Of a DNA stretch of 64,000 nt, positions 51,767-60,163 are shown piece by piece (within the stretch, counting starts at the first letter, position 1; every line of letters begins with the position of its first letter). The notes beneath the pieces were generated by a model that worked only from the letters and a program-made list of their open reading frames with translations, was not told where the DNA came from and did not search any database. Made by a program: the position numbers and the translations under genes. Origin of the DNA: RI-153 sp963721725 (GTDB taxonomy: Bacteria > Chloroflexota > Anaerolineae > Caldilineales > Caldilineaceae). The DNA lies in assembly GCA_963721725.1 (NCBI GenBank), contig CAVRLX010000018.1, forward strand, positions 1-64,000, given 5' to 3'.

Positions 51767-52756
51767 TTAACCTCCGTAGCGTCCCAGGGTGAAGCCGAAC
51801 AGTTGAGCGACGCCGGGCATATGACCATTCTGTTTGCGGAATGTGGGATCGTGGTGATAGAGGCGCTCTAGCCCTTTGCGCAACGAAACTTCCGGCTGAA
51901 AATTCAGCAAAGACGCGGCTTTGTCGATGTTGGCGACCAGCCGAGAAACGCCATTGCTGGTCTCTTGATTATAGAGCAGACGGGGCTTTTTGCCGATTAC
52001 ATCGCCGATTATACTGGCGAGTTCATTGATGCTGGTCTCTTGGCCGCTGCCAATGTTGATGGTCTGTTGATCGACGGCGGGCGCAGTGGCAGCGGCGGTC
52101 AACGCATTGACCACATCGTCAATATAGACAAAGTCGCGGCTCTGGCGACCATCGCCATAGACCACTACCGACGCACTTTGGGCCACCTGCTGCATCACAT
52201 ACGGAATGACTGGGGCGTGGCTGGGCGGGATGGGCTGGCCGGGTCCATAGGCGTTGAAGATGCGCAGACTGACCGCCTCAAACCCAACGAGCTGTCCCAT
52301 GCTGAACAGGTAATTTTCGGCAGCAACTTTGCTGACGGCGTAGGGAACCGTGGGCCTGCTGGGGGCGTTTTCTGCCACAGGCTGTGCTGGCTGTTGACCA
52401 TAGACCGTGGCGCTGCTGGCAAGCACCACCCGCCCCACGCCTACATCTCGGCAGGCTTCCAGGATGGCAACCGTGCCCCCCACGTTCACATAGTTGTAAT
52501 CGCGCGGATAGAGGATGGAGGCCGGTACGCTGACCAGCGCCGCCAGATGATAGACCACATCCACGCCGTGCAGCAGCGACCAGAGTGTTGGCACGTCGCA
52601 GACATCCCCGCGCTTGACGAAAATATCAGGATGAAGATTGTCAGGTGAGCCACTGCTCATATCGTCCAAGACACGGACATAGTAGCCCTGTTTATGTAGA
52701 TGGTTGGCAAGATGGGTGCCAATAAAGCCCGCCCCGCCGGTAATCAGTACTTGCAT
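51767..52756 (-). CDS. NAD-dependent nucleotide-sugar epimerase (UDP-glucose 4-epimerase-like)
   Basis: 329 residues from ATG 52756; the open frame continues upstream into the promoter region without similarity. Extended SDR: QVLITGGAGFIGTHLANHL, VVYHLAALVS, catalytic YAVSKVAAEN, RIFNAYGPGQ and RDFVYIDDVV. Probably supplies a sugar for envelope glycans. The stop overlaps the mltG ribosome-binding site, so epimerase, mltG and cobS form a run on this strand. Confidence 0.88.
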   Translation of the reverse strand: MQVLITGGAGFIGTHLANHLHKQGYYVRVLDDMSSGSPDNLHPDIFVKRGDVCDVPTLWSLLHGVDVVYHLAALVSVPASILYPRDYNYVNVGGTVAILEACRDVGVGRVVLASSATVYGQQPAQPVAENAPSRPTVPYAVSKVAAENYLFSMGQLVGFEAVSLRIFNAYGPGQPIPPSHAPVIPYVMQQVAQSASVVVYGDGRQSRDFVYIDDVVNALTAAATAPAVDQQTINIGSGQETSINELASIIGDVIGKKPRLLYNQETSNGVSRLVANIDKAASLLNFQPEVSLRKGLERLYHHDPTFRKQNGHMPGVAQLFGFTLGRYGG

Positions 52757-52778
52757 ACAACAAAGTCTCCTCGTATGA

Positions 52779-52822
52779 CAGTGATAAATGGGAAATATCA
52801 CTGCTCTTGTGCGCGCAGTATA
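52779..52822 (-). promoter_or_regulatory. Extended -10 promoter and dyad before the epimerase gene
   Basis: On the minus strand TGGTATACT (an extended -10; TATACT at 52817-52822) precedes a perfect 8-bp dyad, CAGTGATA (52779-52786) with TATCACTG (52796-52803). The dyad would lie just downstream of the transcription start, where a repressor could act. No good -35 at the normal distance. Confidence 0.4.
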
Positions 52823-52915
52823 CCACTGGGTTTTCTGACTGGGCAAGTCAAGAGTAAATTTTCGCTTTTTACCGTCGCTCTGCGGCGGATTTTAGGGCTT
52901 CTCCCTGCCCTCTGC

Positions 52916-52921
52916 TATACT
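52916..52921 (+). promoter_or_regulatory. Extended -10 promoter for rmd-gmd
   Basis: TGCTATACT (hexamer 52916-52921) faces right in the divergent spacer. A transcript would start about ten bases on, near an ATG at 52929 that opens a 7-codon reading frame (MFWHDPS) ending at the rmd start region. Weak -35. Confidence 0.35.
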
Positions 52922-52966
52922 GGCAACGATGTTTTGGCATGATCCCAGTTGAAACGAGGCCAAGCT

Positions 52967-53938
52967 GTGCGGGTTTTGATTAGCGGCGTAGCGGGATTTG
53001 TGGGCGCATGGTTGGTGCGACATCTGCTTGCCCTGCCCGATGATCTTACGCTGCACGGTTTGATTCACCGCCACGAGCATCGCATCCGCCCCTTTCGCGA
53101 TCAGATCACCCTGCACCGTGGCGATCTGCGCAACGGCGTTTGGACCCATGAGATGATGGCCCAGGTGCAGCCTGATCTGCTGATCCATCTGGCGGCGTGG
53201 AGCGATGTGGGCGGAAGCTGGCAGCAACCCTGGGTGGCCTACGAGTTAAACATCCAATGCCAGCTCAATTTGTTGGAAGCCGTGCGCCATCATGCGCCCC
53301 AATGTCGAACATTGGTGGTAGCGTCCAACGAGGTCTATGGCCGGATCGAGCCACATGATCTGCCTGTGAACGAAGAGACGCCCTTTCGCCCCAACTCGCC
53401 CTATGGCGTGAGCAAAATCGCCCAGGACATGATGGCACTGCAATATTGGCACAACTATGCCCTGCCCATTATGCGGGCACGCAGCTTTAACCACATTGGG
53501 CCGGGGCAATCCGAGGATTTCGTCGCCAGTGCCTTTGCGCGGCAGATCGCCGAGATCGAGGCGGGCCGCAAAGCCCCGTTGATCCGCGTGGGCAATCTGG
53601 AGGCTGTGCGCGATTTCACCGACGTGCGCGATGTTGTGCGGGCCTATTGGCTGGTCGTCACTGGGGGCCAGGCTGGCGAGGTCTATAACGTGGGCAGTGG
53701 CACAGGGCGGTCGGTGCGCTGGCTGTTGGATACATTGCTTTCCATGACACCGGTGCAGATTGCGATTGAAACCGATCCGGCACGGCTGCGCCCCAGCGAT
53801 GTGCCGTGTAGCGTGTGCGATAATCAGCGTCTGGTCAACGCCACCGGCTGGCAACCCCAGATCCCGCTGGAACAGACCTTGCAAGAAATCCTGAACCACT
53901 GGCGCGCCGAGATCAACCGAGACGTGCCGATAGCGTAG
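52967..53938 (+). CDS. rmd: GDP-4-dehydro-6-deoxy-D-mannose reductase
   Basis: 323 residues. I prefer GTG 52967 (CGAGG eight bases upstream) over TTG 52949. Extended SDR of the RMD type: RVLISGVAGFVGAWLVRHL, DLLIHLAAWSDVGGSW, VVASNEVYG, catalytic YGVSKIAQD, RSFNHIGPGQ and RDFTDVRDVV. The FNHIGPGQ stretch and the gmd gene 27 bases downstream support reduction of GDP-4-keto-6-deoxymannose to GDP-D-rhamnose. A fucose synthase would differ in these motifs. Confidence 0.85.
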   Translation: MRVLISGVAGFVGAWLVRHLLALPDDLTLHGLIHRHEHRIRPFRDQITLHRGDLRNGVWTHEMMAQVQPDLLIHLAAWSDVGGSWQQPWVAYELNIQCQLNLLEAVRHHAPQCRTLVVASNEVYGRIEPHDLPVNEETPFRPNSPYGVSKIAQDMMALQYWHNYALPIMRARSFNHIGPGQSEDFVASAFARQIAEIEAGRKAPLIRVGNLEAVRDFTDVRDVVRAYWLVVTGGQAGEVYNVGSGTGRSVRWLLDTLLSMTPVQIAIETDPARLRPSDVPCSVCDNQRLVNATGWQPQIPLEQTLQEILNHWRAEINRDVPIA

Positions 53939-53965
53939 AAACTTCACCTTTGAGGAGAGATACAC

Positions 53966-54955
53966 ATGCCCATTGCATTAGTTACCGGCGTCACCGGTCA
54001 AGACGGTAGTTATTTGGCCGAATTCTTATTGGAAAAAGGCTACCATGTCATCGGCATGGTGCGCCGCACCAGCACTATTAACTTTGACCGCATCCGCCAT
54101 ATTCAAAATGACATTGAGATCGTACAGGGCGATCTGCTGGATCAGATGAGCCTGATCAGCATTTTGCAGAAGCACCGCCCGCAAGAGGTCTATAACTTGG
54201 CGGCGCAGAGCTTCGTACCCACCAGCTTCGAGCAGCCCGTCTTGACCGGCGAGTTCACGGCGTTGGGCGTCACCCGCATTATGGACGCCATTCGCATTGT
54301 CGATCCGTCGATCCGTTTTTACCAAGCCTCCAGCAGCGAAATGTTCGGCAAAGTGCGCGAGGTTCCCCAGACCGAGGAAACCCCGTTCTATCCGCGCAGC
54401 CCCTATGGCGTTGCCAAAGTCTACGGCCACTGGATCACGGTGAACTATCGCGAAAGCTATAATCTCTTCGCGTGTTCGGGCATTCTTTTTAACCATGAAA
54501 GCCCGCGCCGCGGCCTGGAATTTGTCACCCACAAGATCACCAACAGCGTGGCCCGCATCAAACTGGGGCTGGAACATGAACTGCGCTTGGGCAATCTGGA
54601 TGCCCAGCGCGATTGGGGCTATGCGCCGGATTACGTGCGCGCCATGTGGCTGATGTTGCAACAGGACGCCCCCGACGATTATGTGGTGGCGACGGGCGAA
54701 ACTCACAGCGTGCGTGAATTTGTGCAAGAAGCATTTAATTATGCCGGGCTGGATTGGGAAGAATTTGTGGTGCAAGATCCGCGCTTCTATCGCCCCGCCG
54801 AGGTCGATCTGCTGGTGGGGGATCCGGCCAAAGCTGGCGCAAAGCTGGGCTGGGAACCCTCGGTCAGCTTCAAAGACCTTGTGCATTTGATGGTGGAAGC
54901 CGATCTGGACGCCTGGAAACGACACATCAAACAAGAAGCTGCCCTGATCGTCTAG
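53966..54955 (+). CDS. gmd: GDP-mannose 4,6-dehydratase
   Basis: 329 residues, ATG with AGGAGAG upstream. Converts GDP-D-mannose to GDP-4-dehydro-6-deoxymannose. ALVTGVTGQDGSYLAEFLL, RRTST, YNLAAQSFVPTSF, QASSSEMFG, catalytic YGVAKVYGHW, NHESPRRGLEFVT and RDWGYAPDYV are the family's standard stretches. With rmd it makes GDP-D-rhamnose for surface polysaccharide or protein glycosylation. Confidence 0.95.
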   Translation: MPIALVTGVTGQDGSYLAEFLLEKGYHVIGMVRRTSTINFDRIRHIQNDIEIVQGDLLDQMSLISILQKHRPQEVYNLAAQSFVPTSFEQPVLTGEFTALGVTRIMDAIRIVDPSIRFYQASSSEMFGKVREVPQTEETPFYPRSPYGVAKVYGHWITVNYRESYNLFACSGILFNHESPRRGLEFVTHKITNSVARIKLGLEHELRLGNLDAQRDWGYAPDYVRAMWLMLQQDAPDDYVVATGETHSVREFVQEAFNYAGLDWEEFVVQDPRFYRPAEVDLLVGDPAKAGAKLGWEPSVSFKDLVHLMVEADLDAWKRHIKQEAALIV

Positions 54956-54998
54956 ACGCTACCCGCGCGCACTGTGCGTGGCGGATTTGTTAACAACG

Positions 54999-55047
54999 AG
55001 GAAGGAGTAATGAGTAGCGGTTCAACGTCTACTCATTACTCCTTCCT
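54999..55047. repeat. Perfect 19-bp inverted repeat before the 55070 gene
   Basis: AGGAAGGAGTAATGAGTAG (54999-55017) pairs perfectly with 55029-55047, loop 11 bases. It ends 22 bases before the start codon. The left arm carries a decoy ribosome-binding site and ATG (GGAGTAATG). No flanking duplication seen. Confidence 0.65.
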
Positions 55048-55069
55048 TCTTCAGAATGAGGAAGAACCG

Positions 55070-55645
55070 ATGGCTGAAACACTGCGTATCTTTGTCAGCG
55101 CTACGCGCGATCTGGAAACCGCCCGCGCCATTATCGGGCAGACGCTGGCCGAACTGCCCGTGCAGATCGGCGCAGAGATCCGCCGCACGCCGCTTGAGGG
55201 AGTCAGCTATGAATCACTGTTTGAACTGATCAGCAACGTGGATCGGGTCTACTTTCTATCGGGGCGAGACATCACCGCACCGTCCGGGGCCGAGTGGCTG
55301 CTGTCGCTGCAACTGGAGCGCAATATTATGCCCATGAAATTGACCGGCGCGCGCACGCTGGCCGCCGGGGAATTTTTGCGCCTGGCCCCGGTAGAATGGA
55401 TTTCGTTCAACGGCAGACGCCATCTTGCTTCGCTGATTGGCCTCGACCTCATCGATCTGCTTTTGCACCCCAAAAACCGCTATGGACTAAGCATGACCGA
55501 ACTGGAAGGGTTGCGCATGCGCCGTGCCCAGATCAAAGAGGGCATGGTCAAAGCCACCCAAGAGCCGGGCGGCGCCGAAGGGGGAGGCGTGATTTTGGAT
55601 CGCGGGCGCATTGAAAGCGCCGAAGGGGTGCTGCTTGAAGACTAG
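55070..55645 (+). CDS. Uncharacterised protein, DUF4062/TIR-like Rossmann opening
   Basis: 191 residues from ATG 55070 (GAGGAAGAACC upstream); the open frame further upstream runs through the inverted repeat and is not coding. It opens LRIFVSATRDLETARAIIGQ, like the FVSSTxxDLxxER start of DUF4062 and related nucleotide-binding folds, then VDRVYFLSGRDITAPSGAEW. The C-terminal third is charged and Gly-rich. I cannot assign a function. It follows gmd on the same strand, with the hairpin between. Confidence 0.6.
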   Translation: MAETLRIFVSATRDLETARAIIGQTLAELPVQIGAEIRRTPLEGVSYESLFELISNVDRVYFLSGRDITAPSGAEWLLSLQLERNIMPMKLTGARTLAAGEFLRLAPVEWISFNGRRHLASLIGLDLIDLLLHPKNRYGLSMTELEGLRMRRAQIKEGMVKATQEPGGAEGGGVILDRGRIESAEGVLLED

Positions 55646-55683
55646 CATCGCACCCTGCCAAATTTTCCCGCCCTTTCGCCCAC

Positions 55684-55692
55684 TGCTATAAT
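55684..55692 (+). promoter_or_regulatory. Extended -10 promoter of a leaderless message
   Basis: TGCTATAAT (hexamer 55687-55692) ends six bases before the ATG at 55699. Transcription would start at or within a base or so of the A of ATG. No ribosome-binding site is present, which fits leaderless translation. Confidence 0.55.
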
Positions 55693-55698
55693 CCGCCC

Positions 55699-57240
55699 AT
55701 GAATGCCGAGGAACGCACACCCAATGGCGCTGCCGGATTGTGGGCGCTTTTGCTGCTGACAATCTTTGCGTGTGCGCCTGCCACCTATCCAGGCTATTGG
55801 CAGAGTTTGGATGGATTCGCCCCTCTTTTCAACACGCTCTATCCCGCACCGATTGCCCATATTGCCACCACCGCCGATCTCTGGCGCGGCACAGGCAGCG
55901 CCGCGTTTCTCTTGAGCCACCCGCTCACCCAACTGGGACTTTCGCCCGCGCTGGCTGTGCGTTTGATCTTTATGCTCTCGTTAATGGTGGGGAGCTTGGG
56001 CCTCTATTTCTGGCTGCGCCCGCGCTATGGCGACCGCGGCGCAGCGTTGGCTGGCGCGCTCTATGGGTTGACGCCGCCCCTGTTGTCGACGATCTACGTG
56101 CGTGGCAACTTGGCCGATGCGCAAGTATTGGGGCTGCTGCCCCTGGCCTTGGCTGGGCTAACCTTCTATCGCCTGTCGCGCAGTCCGGCCACGATTGGCG
56201 TCAGTGTAATCAGCCTGATCTGGATCTGGCGGACACAGGCCGGGCTGGCCGTCTTTGCCACCCTGCTGCTCGTTGGCTATGCACTCTGGGTAGAACGGGA
56301 TCGACTGGCCGCGCTGGCCCTCGTGGTTGCCGGGGGAGCCGGTTTGCTCAGCCTGATCCCGCTGTGGACGCTGTACGCCGCCCTGCCGGGTGACTTTGCG
56401 CAGCACTCGCTCGATCCTTATCAATTGATGGGCGGGCCTGCTTCCGCCATGCACCCCTTCGCTTTGGGACTATTACTGCCGCTCTTCATCATCGTTGCCC
56501 TCTGGCTGTGGTGGGTGCGTCACCGTGAGGGCGAAATCGTGGCGCCGATCACTGCGCCCTTGCTTAGGTTCAGCGCAGTCACGATTGCCCTGGCACTGTT
56601 TTTGAGCCTGCCTGTGGCGCAGCCGCTGTGGCAGGTCAGCGGGGGGCAGTGGCTGCTCAGCGCCCCGTGGCAGATTCTGTTGCCAGTGCTGCCCCTCCTC
56701 GCGGCATTGGCGGGGAGCTTGCCCGTGTTGCTGCCCCGGCTTGCAAGCCTGCCTCTGTGGGCGGCTCTTCTGGGGCTAGTCGTGGTGAGTGGTCTCACGG
56801 CTGTCCAGCCCGCATTTACCCAGTATGAGCCGCCCGCGCAGCCCATTGCCACCTACGGCCACCACGCCGATCTCGTCTTATTGGAAGCCACCATTGACGA
56901 GAGCACAGCGGGGACAGACGGAGGCAAAGCGACCCTTTCTGTGGTTTGGCAGCCGTTGCAGCCGCTTACCTTTGAATACAACCTCTTTTTTCAGGCGTTA
57001 ATCGCGGATGGTGCAGAGGGGTACGACGTGATCGCCCAACTGGATCAACAACCCTTGCCAGATCGCCCGGCCACAAGCTGGCAGCCGGGCGAAATTCTCA
57101 CCGCCACCTATTCGCTCGATCTGCCGGTGGATCCCAACACGGCCAACCTGCGCTACTACTTTGGCTATTACGACTGGCGCGACGGCACACGGTTGCCGCT
57201 GCTCGGCGGCGACGACAAGGTGATCTTGTATGGAGAGTAA
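55699..57240 (+). CDS. Polytopic membrane protein, PTPS-related-like
   Basis: 513 residues, about 9-10 membrane spans followed by an extracytoplasmic beta-rich C-terminal domain of about 130 residues (DESTAGTDGGKATLSVVWQP onward). Stretches LYGLTPPLLSTIYVRGNLAD and LLPLALAGLTFYRL match the layout of its downstream neighbour (YAPYHLLVLYVRGNLAES), so the two are distant paralogues. Overall this looks like the PF10131 group or a GT-C glycosyltransferase-like fold. Stop and next start overlap (ATGGAGAGTAA), so both are made together. Confidence 0.7.
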   Translation: MNAEERTPNGAAGLWALLLLTIFACAPATYPGYWQSLDGFAPLFNTLYPAPIAHIATTADLWRGTGSAAFLLSHPLTQLGLSPALAVRLIFMLSLMVGSLGLYFWLRPRYGDRGAALAGALYGLTPPLLSTIYVRGNLADAQVLGLLPLALAGLTFYRLSRSPATIGVSVISLIWIWRTQAGLAVFATLLLVGYALWVERDRLAALALVVAGGAGLLSLIPLWTLYAALPGDFAQHSLDPYQLMGGPASAMHPFALGLLLPLFIIVALWLWWVRHREGEIVAPITAPLLRFSAVTIALALFLSLPVAQPLWQVSGGQWLLSAPWQILLPVLPLLAALAGSLPVLLPRLASLPLWAALLGLVVVSGLTAVQPAFTQYEPPAQPIATYGHHADLVLLEATIDESTAGTDGGKATLSVVWQPLQPLTFEYNLFFQALIADGAEGYDVIAQLDQQPLPDRPATSWQPGEILTATYSLDLPVDPNTANLRYYFGYYDWRDGTRLPLLGGDDKVILYGE

Positions 57241-58564
57241 GCGGGCCGCTTCAGCGCCGCTCTGGCGCGATCGCTTCTTCTGGCTGGCCCTTGCCCTTTG
57301 CGTTTTCGCCGTGGCCCCTTTCTTGCAACCCGGCTACTTTTGGGGGGCCAACGATGCCCGCCACCATGTCTATTTTCTCTTTGAATTTGATCGCCTTGTG
57401 CAAGACGGCATCTGGTGGCCGCGCTGGAGTCCCGACTTTGCCTTTGGCTACGGCTATCCATTTTTCAACATCTATGCACCGCTGAGCCACTTTTTGGCCG
57501 AACTACTACTCCACTTTGGGCGCTTCAGCCACACCGCCGCCATTGAAAGCATCTTTGGCCTGAGCATCCTTGCCAGCGCCGGTGCCATGTATGGCTATGT
57601 GCGCTTGTTGGCCGGACGAGCTGCCGGGTTGCTCGCCGCCGTTGTCTACACCTATGCGCCCTATCATTTGCTTGTGCTCTATGTCCGCGGCAACCTGGCC
57701 GAAAGCATGGCTTTTGTCTGGCTGCCGATCTGTCTGTGGGCCTTTCGCCAAACAGTGGTGCGCCCCACCCTGGGCTGGGTGATGCTGGCCGCCGTGGGCT
57801 ATGCCGGGCTAATGTTGACCAGCAACTTGATCTTTGTGCTCTTTACACCGCTCTTGCTGCTCTATTTGCTGGCGCTATTGTGGACCCACGCGGAAACTCG
57901 GCTGCACTGGAAATGGCTCTGGGATACTGCCCGCGCGTCCCTTCCTGCGGCTTTGGCTGGCCTCGCTGGCCTGGGGCTGAGCGCGATTTTTTGGCTGCCC
58001 ATGGCGCTGGAACGCAGCGCCGTGCGCGTCGATCAGTGGTTTGATGGCCGCTACGATTTCCGCGATGACTTTCTCTACTTCTTCCAGCTTTTTAGCCCGC
58101 GCTGGGGATTTGGCACGAGTGGCACCGGCCCCGATGATCCGCTTGGCTTTCAGATGGGGGCGATTGTGCTGCTCTTCGCCCTGCTGGGCTGGCTTGTGAT
58201 CCGCCGTGTGCATGGGCTGCGCGCCGAGCGCCTTGTCTTGCCAGTGGTTGCCATTGCCACCACTGCGATTACCCTTTCGCCGCTCGCCTTTCTGTGGGAA
58301 CTGCCTGGGATCGGCGCTGTACTACAATCGGCACAGTTCCCCTGGCGCTGGCTGCCCATCGCCATGCTCTGCCTTTCGGTGCTGGCTGGCTTTCTGCTTT
58401 ATGATGCTAATGGACAGTCCGCCAAACCGCCGATGCTGTGGCTGCTCCCTGTGATGGTCATGCTCTTGGGCAGCTATCCGCTGCTGCAAATCCAGATCAG
58501 CCAACCCGCCGAAGGGCCTGTGGGTCTGGCTGCGCTCGATGAGATTCCAGCGCGACGCCGATGA
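57230..58564 (+). CDS. Open segment 1 of the PTPS-related protein
   Basis: The membrane-spanning part, 444 codons. The last residues after VGLAAL (DEIPARRR) are out of frame. Confidence 0.6.
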   Translation: MESKRAASAPLWRDRFFWLALALCVFAVAPFLQPGYFWGANDARHHVYFLFEFDRLVQDGIWWPRWSPDFAFGYGYPFFNIYAPLSHFLAELLLHFGRFSHTAAIESIFGLSILASAGAMYGYVRLLAGRAAGLLAAVVYTYAPYHLLVLYVRGNLAESMAFVWLPICLWAFRQTVVRPTLGWVMLAAVGYAGLMLTSNLIFVLFTPLLLLYLLALLWTHAETRLHWKWLWDTARASLPAALAGLAGLGLSAIFWLPMALERSAVRVDQWFDGRYDFRDDFLYFFQLFSPRWGFGTSGTGPDDPLGFQMGAIVLLFALLGWLVIRRVHGLRAERLVLPVVAIATTAITLSPLAFLWELPGIGAVLQSAQFPWRWLPIAMLCLSVLAGFLLYDANGQSAKPPMLWLLPVMVMLLGSYPLLQIQISQPAEGPVGLAALDEIPARRR

Positions 58565-59192
58565 AATGACCGGCAGCACGGCCTGGGTGCGCCAGATCCC
58601 AACGTGGAGTCCCATGGCGGAATATTACGTGGTTACTTTGGATGAAGCTGGCCTCCCGGTGACCCCTGTTACATCCAAAGTGGACTATGAATCTGTAGAC
58701 TATGCCGAGGTTGGCATTGGCTCCGTGCGCAACAGCAGCGTGATGGAAGAGATCTACTTCTGCACCGCGCCGGGGAAACGTCCCGGAGAGTGTGAACCGC
58801 GCACCGACCAAGCAGTCACCTTTAATCACTTTTACTATCCCGGCTGGCGGGCTTATCTGCTCGACGGCAAAAGCGGTCCCATTGTTGAAGAATTACCCAT
58901 CGTACCGGAAGGTTGCACTCCTCAGGGCATCGACACTCCTTCATCACAGCCACCACCCTGCCCGCCCTTTCCCGCGTACTCCGATGCAGCTTTGGCCGTG
59001 GCGCGCGCCACGCAACACAGCACGCTAGGCCGTATGGTTGTGCCCTTGCCGCCCGTCGGCGAAGGCTTCATCCTGCTGCGCTTTGAAGAGACCCTGCCCC
59101 GCCGTCTGGGGCTGTGGATCTCGTTGGCAAGCGTGGGATTGCTGCTGCTGGCTTTTTCGTTCGCGCACGTAAAGCGTCGATTTACACCATAA
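57230..59192 (+). CDS. PTPS-related (PF10131-like) membrane protein, one frameshift
   Basis: About 650 codons. The opening HHVYFLFEFDRLVQDGIWWP, FAFGYGYPFFNIYAPLSHFL is typical of the 6-pyruvoyl-tetrahydropterin-synthase-related membrane family, whose function is unclear (glycan or lipid-linked sugar work is suspected). About ten membrane spans, then a soluble domain (WSPMAEYYVVTLDE, FNHFYYPGWRAYLLDGK), then a last span with a basic tail (HVKRRFTP). The frame breaks near 58540: CTCGATGAGATTC should read CTCATGAGATTC (AALMRFQRDADEMTGS), one extra G. Confidence 0.75.
58539..59192 (+). CDS. Open segment 2 of the PTPS-related protein
   Basis: The soluble domain with three Cys (YFCTAPG, GECEP, EGCTP) and the final membrane span. 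The apparent ATG is an internal Met (LMRFQRD). Confidence 0.6.
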   Translation: MRFQRDADEMTGSTAWVRQIPTWSPMAEYYVVTLDEAGLPVTPVTSKVDYESVDYAEVGIGSVRNSSVMEEIYFCTAPGKRPGECEPRTDQAVTFNHFYYPGWRAYLLDGKSGPIVEELPIVPEGCTPQGIDTPSSQPPPCPPFPAYSDAALAVARATQHSTLGRMVVPLPPVGEGFILLRFEETLPRRLGLWISLASVGLLLLAFSFAHVKRRFTP

Positions 59193-59274
59193 CGACGCCT
59201 GGATTTTCCACGTCATCCCGTTAACCAAACTACACATGCCTGGCAGCATTTTCACCTCTGCAGGAGGAAGCCCT

Positions 59275-59904
59275 TTGGAGACGCCCTCGCTGATCGGTGT
59301 TCGCGCCGATCCTTTAGCCGTTGATCCCTACGAAGTTCAAGAGTTATCCACCCGATATGGAATGCCCCTCTATCGCCGCTATGACATTAAGGCCGACGAT
59401 TACATGCGTCGCCATCGGCTGTGCCATGTGCCGGATCGGCGCGGCGAAGTGGTCTTTGCCATCCGCCAGCCCAACGGCCAAATTCTTCTCCACACCAAGC
59501 ATCAGTATGAACAGGCGATCTATCGCCTGCCCTCCGGCGGCATCAACCACGGGGAGTGGGTTGAAGAAGCGCTCTATCGAGAGATTGCGGAGGAGACTGG
59601 ACAGCCGGTCTTCCTCCGCAATTTTTTAGGCGTGCTCGATTGTCACTTTCACTATGGCGGCGAGAGTATGCCCTTTGTCAGCTATGTTTTCTATTTGGAG
59701 AGCGACACCGCCCAGATCAGCGGCAGCGATCCCATCGAGATCGCAGCATTTCGCACGGTTCCGCCGAAACAGATGAGCAGTGTCGCCCATCAGTTGCGCG
59801 CCCTCGCCGGCAAACGGCGCTGTTGGGGCTATTGGCGCTCGCTGGCCCATGACCTGGTTTATGAGCGGTTGATACGGCTGAAGCGAGGGCGTGGGGTAGA
59901 CTAG
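59275..59904 (+). CDS. Nudix hydrolase
   Basis: 209 residues. I chose TTG 59275 because AGGAGG lies seven bases upstream; the in-frame ATG 59236 has no such site. Complete Nudix box (GINHGEWVEE then ALYREIAEETGQ), so it should hydrolyse a nucleoside-diphosphate-linked substrate with magnesium. About 85 residues precede the box. The C-terminus is basic (YERLIRLKRGRG). The substrate is not predictable. Confidence 0.88.
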   Translation: METPSLIGVRADPLAVDPYEVQELSTRYGMPLYRRYDIKADDYMRRHRLCHVPDRRGEVVFAIRQPNGQILLHTKHQYEQAIYRLPSGGINHGEWVEEALYREIAEETGQPVFLRNFLGVLDCHFHYGGESMPFVSYVFYLESDTAQISGSDPIEIAAFRTVPPKQMSSVAHQLRALAGKRRCWGYWRSLAHDLVYERLIRLKRGRGVD

Positions 59905-59944
59905 AATCTTTACTCCTTCCCTTCAATTGAATGGATTTTTACCT

Positions 59945-60163
59945 ATGCCTCTTTCCAAACGCACCCAAAGTGGGCTATCTTCTGATGGATTTCTCCCCAC
60001 TTACGACTGGTTAATGAATCCTACGATTTAAGCATTGAAACTGCTGGGGGGTAGAGGCACTATTAATCAAATCTATGCTAAAGTTATGGAGTTGGTTTAC
60101 GTCAAGTCAGAATATATTGAACTTCTCCATAAACCTGGCAAAAGTAACAAAACTGAAATTGAA
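59945..60163 (+). pseudogene. mcrB: mcrB 5' fragment: Mrr_N-like winged-helix domain, cut by an IS
   Basis: The frame reads PLSKRTQSGLSSDGFLPTYD then WLMNPTI, stops at TAA 60029-60031, and continues ALKLLGGRGTINQIYAKV to GKSNKTEIE, where the IS begins. After the IS the text goes on YRLAWTRTYLKEYGVIKR and RGVWALTEMG. Joined, this is a good Mrr N-terminal-type winged helix, compare the RxxWARTYLKKAGLI and RGVxxLTExG stretches of Mrr. The TAA sits where a Gln (CAA) would fit. The region is clearly richer in AT than its neighbours. Confidence 0.8.
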
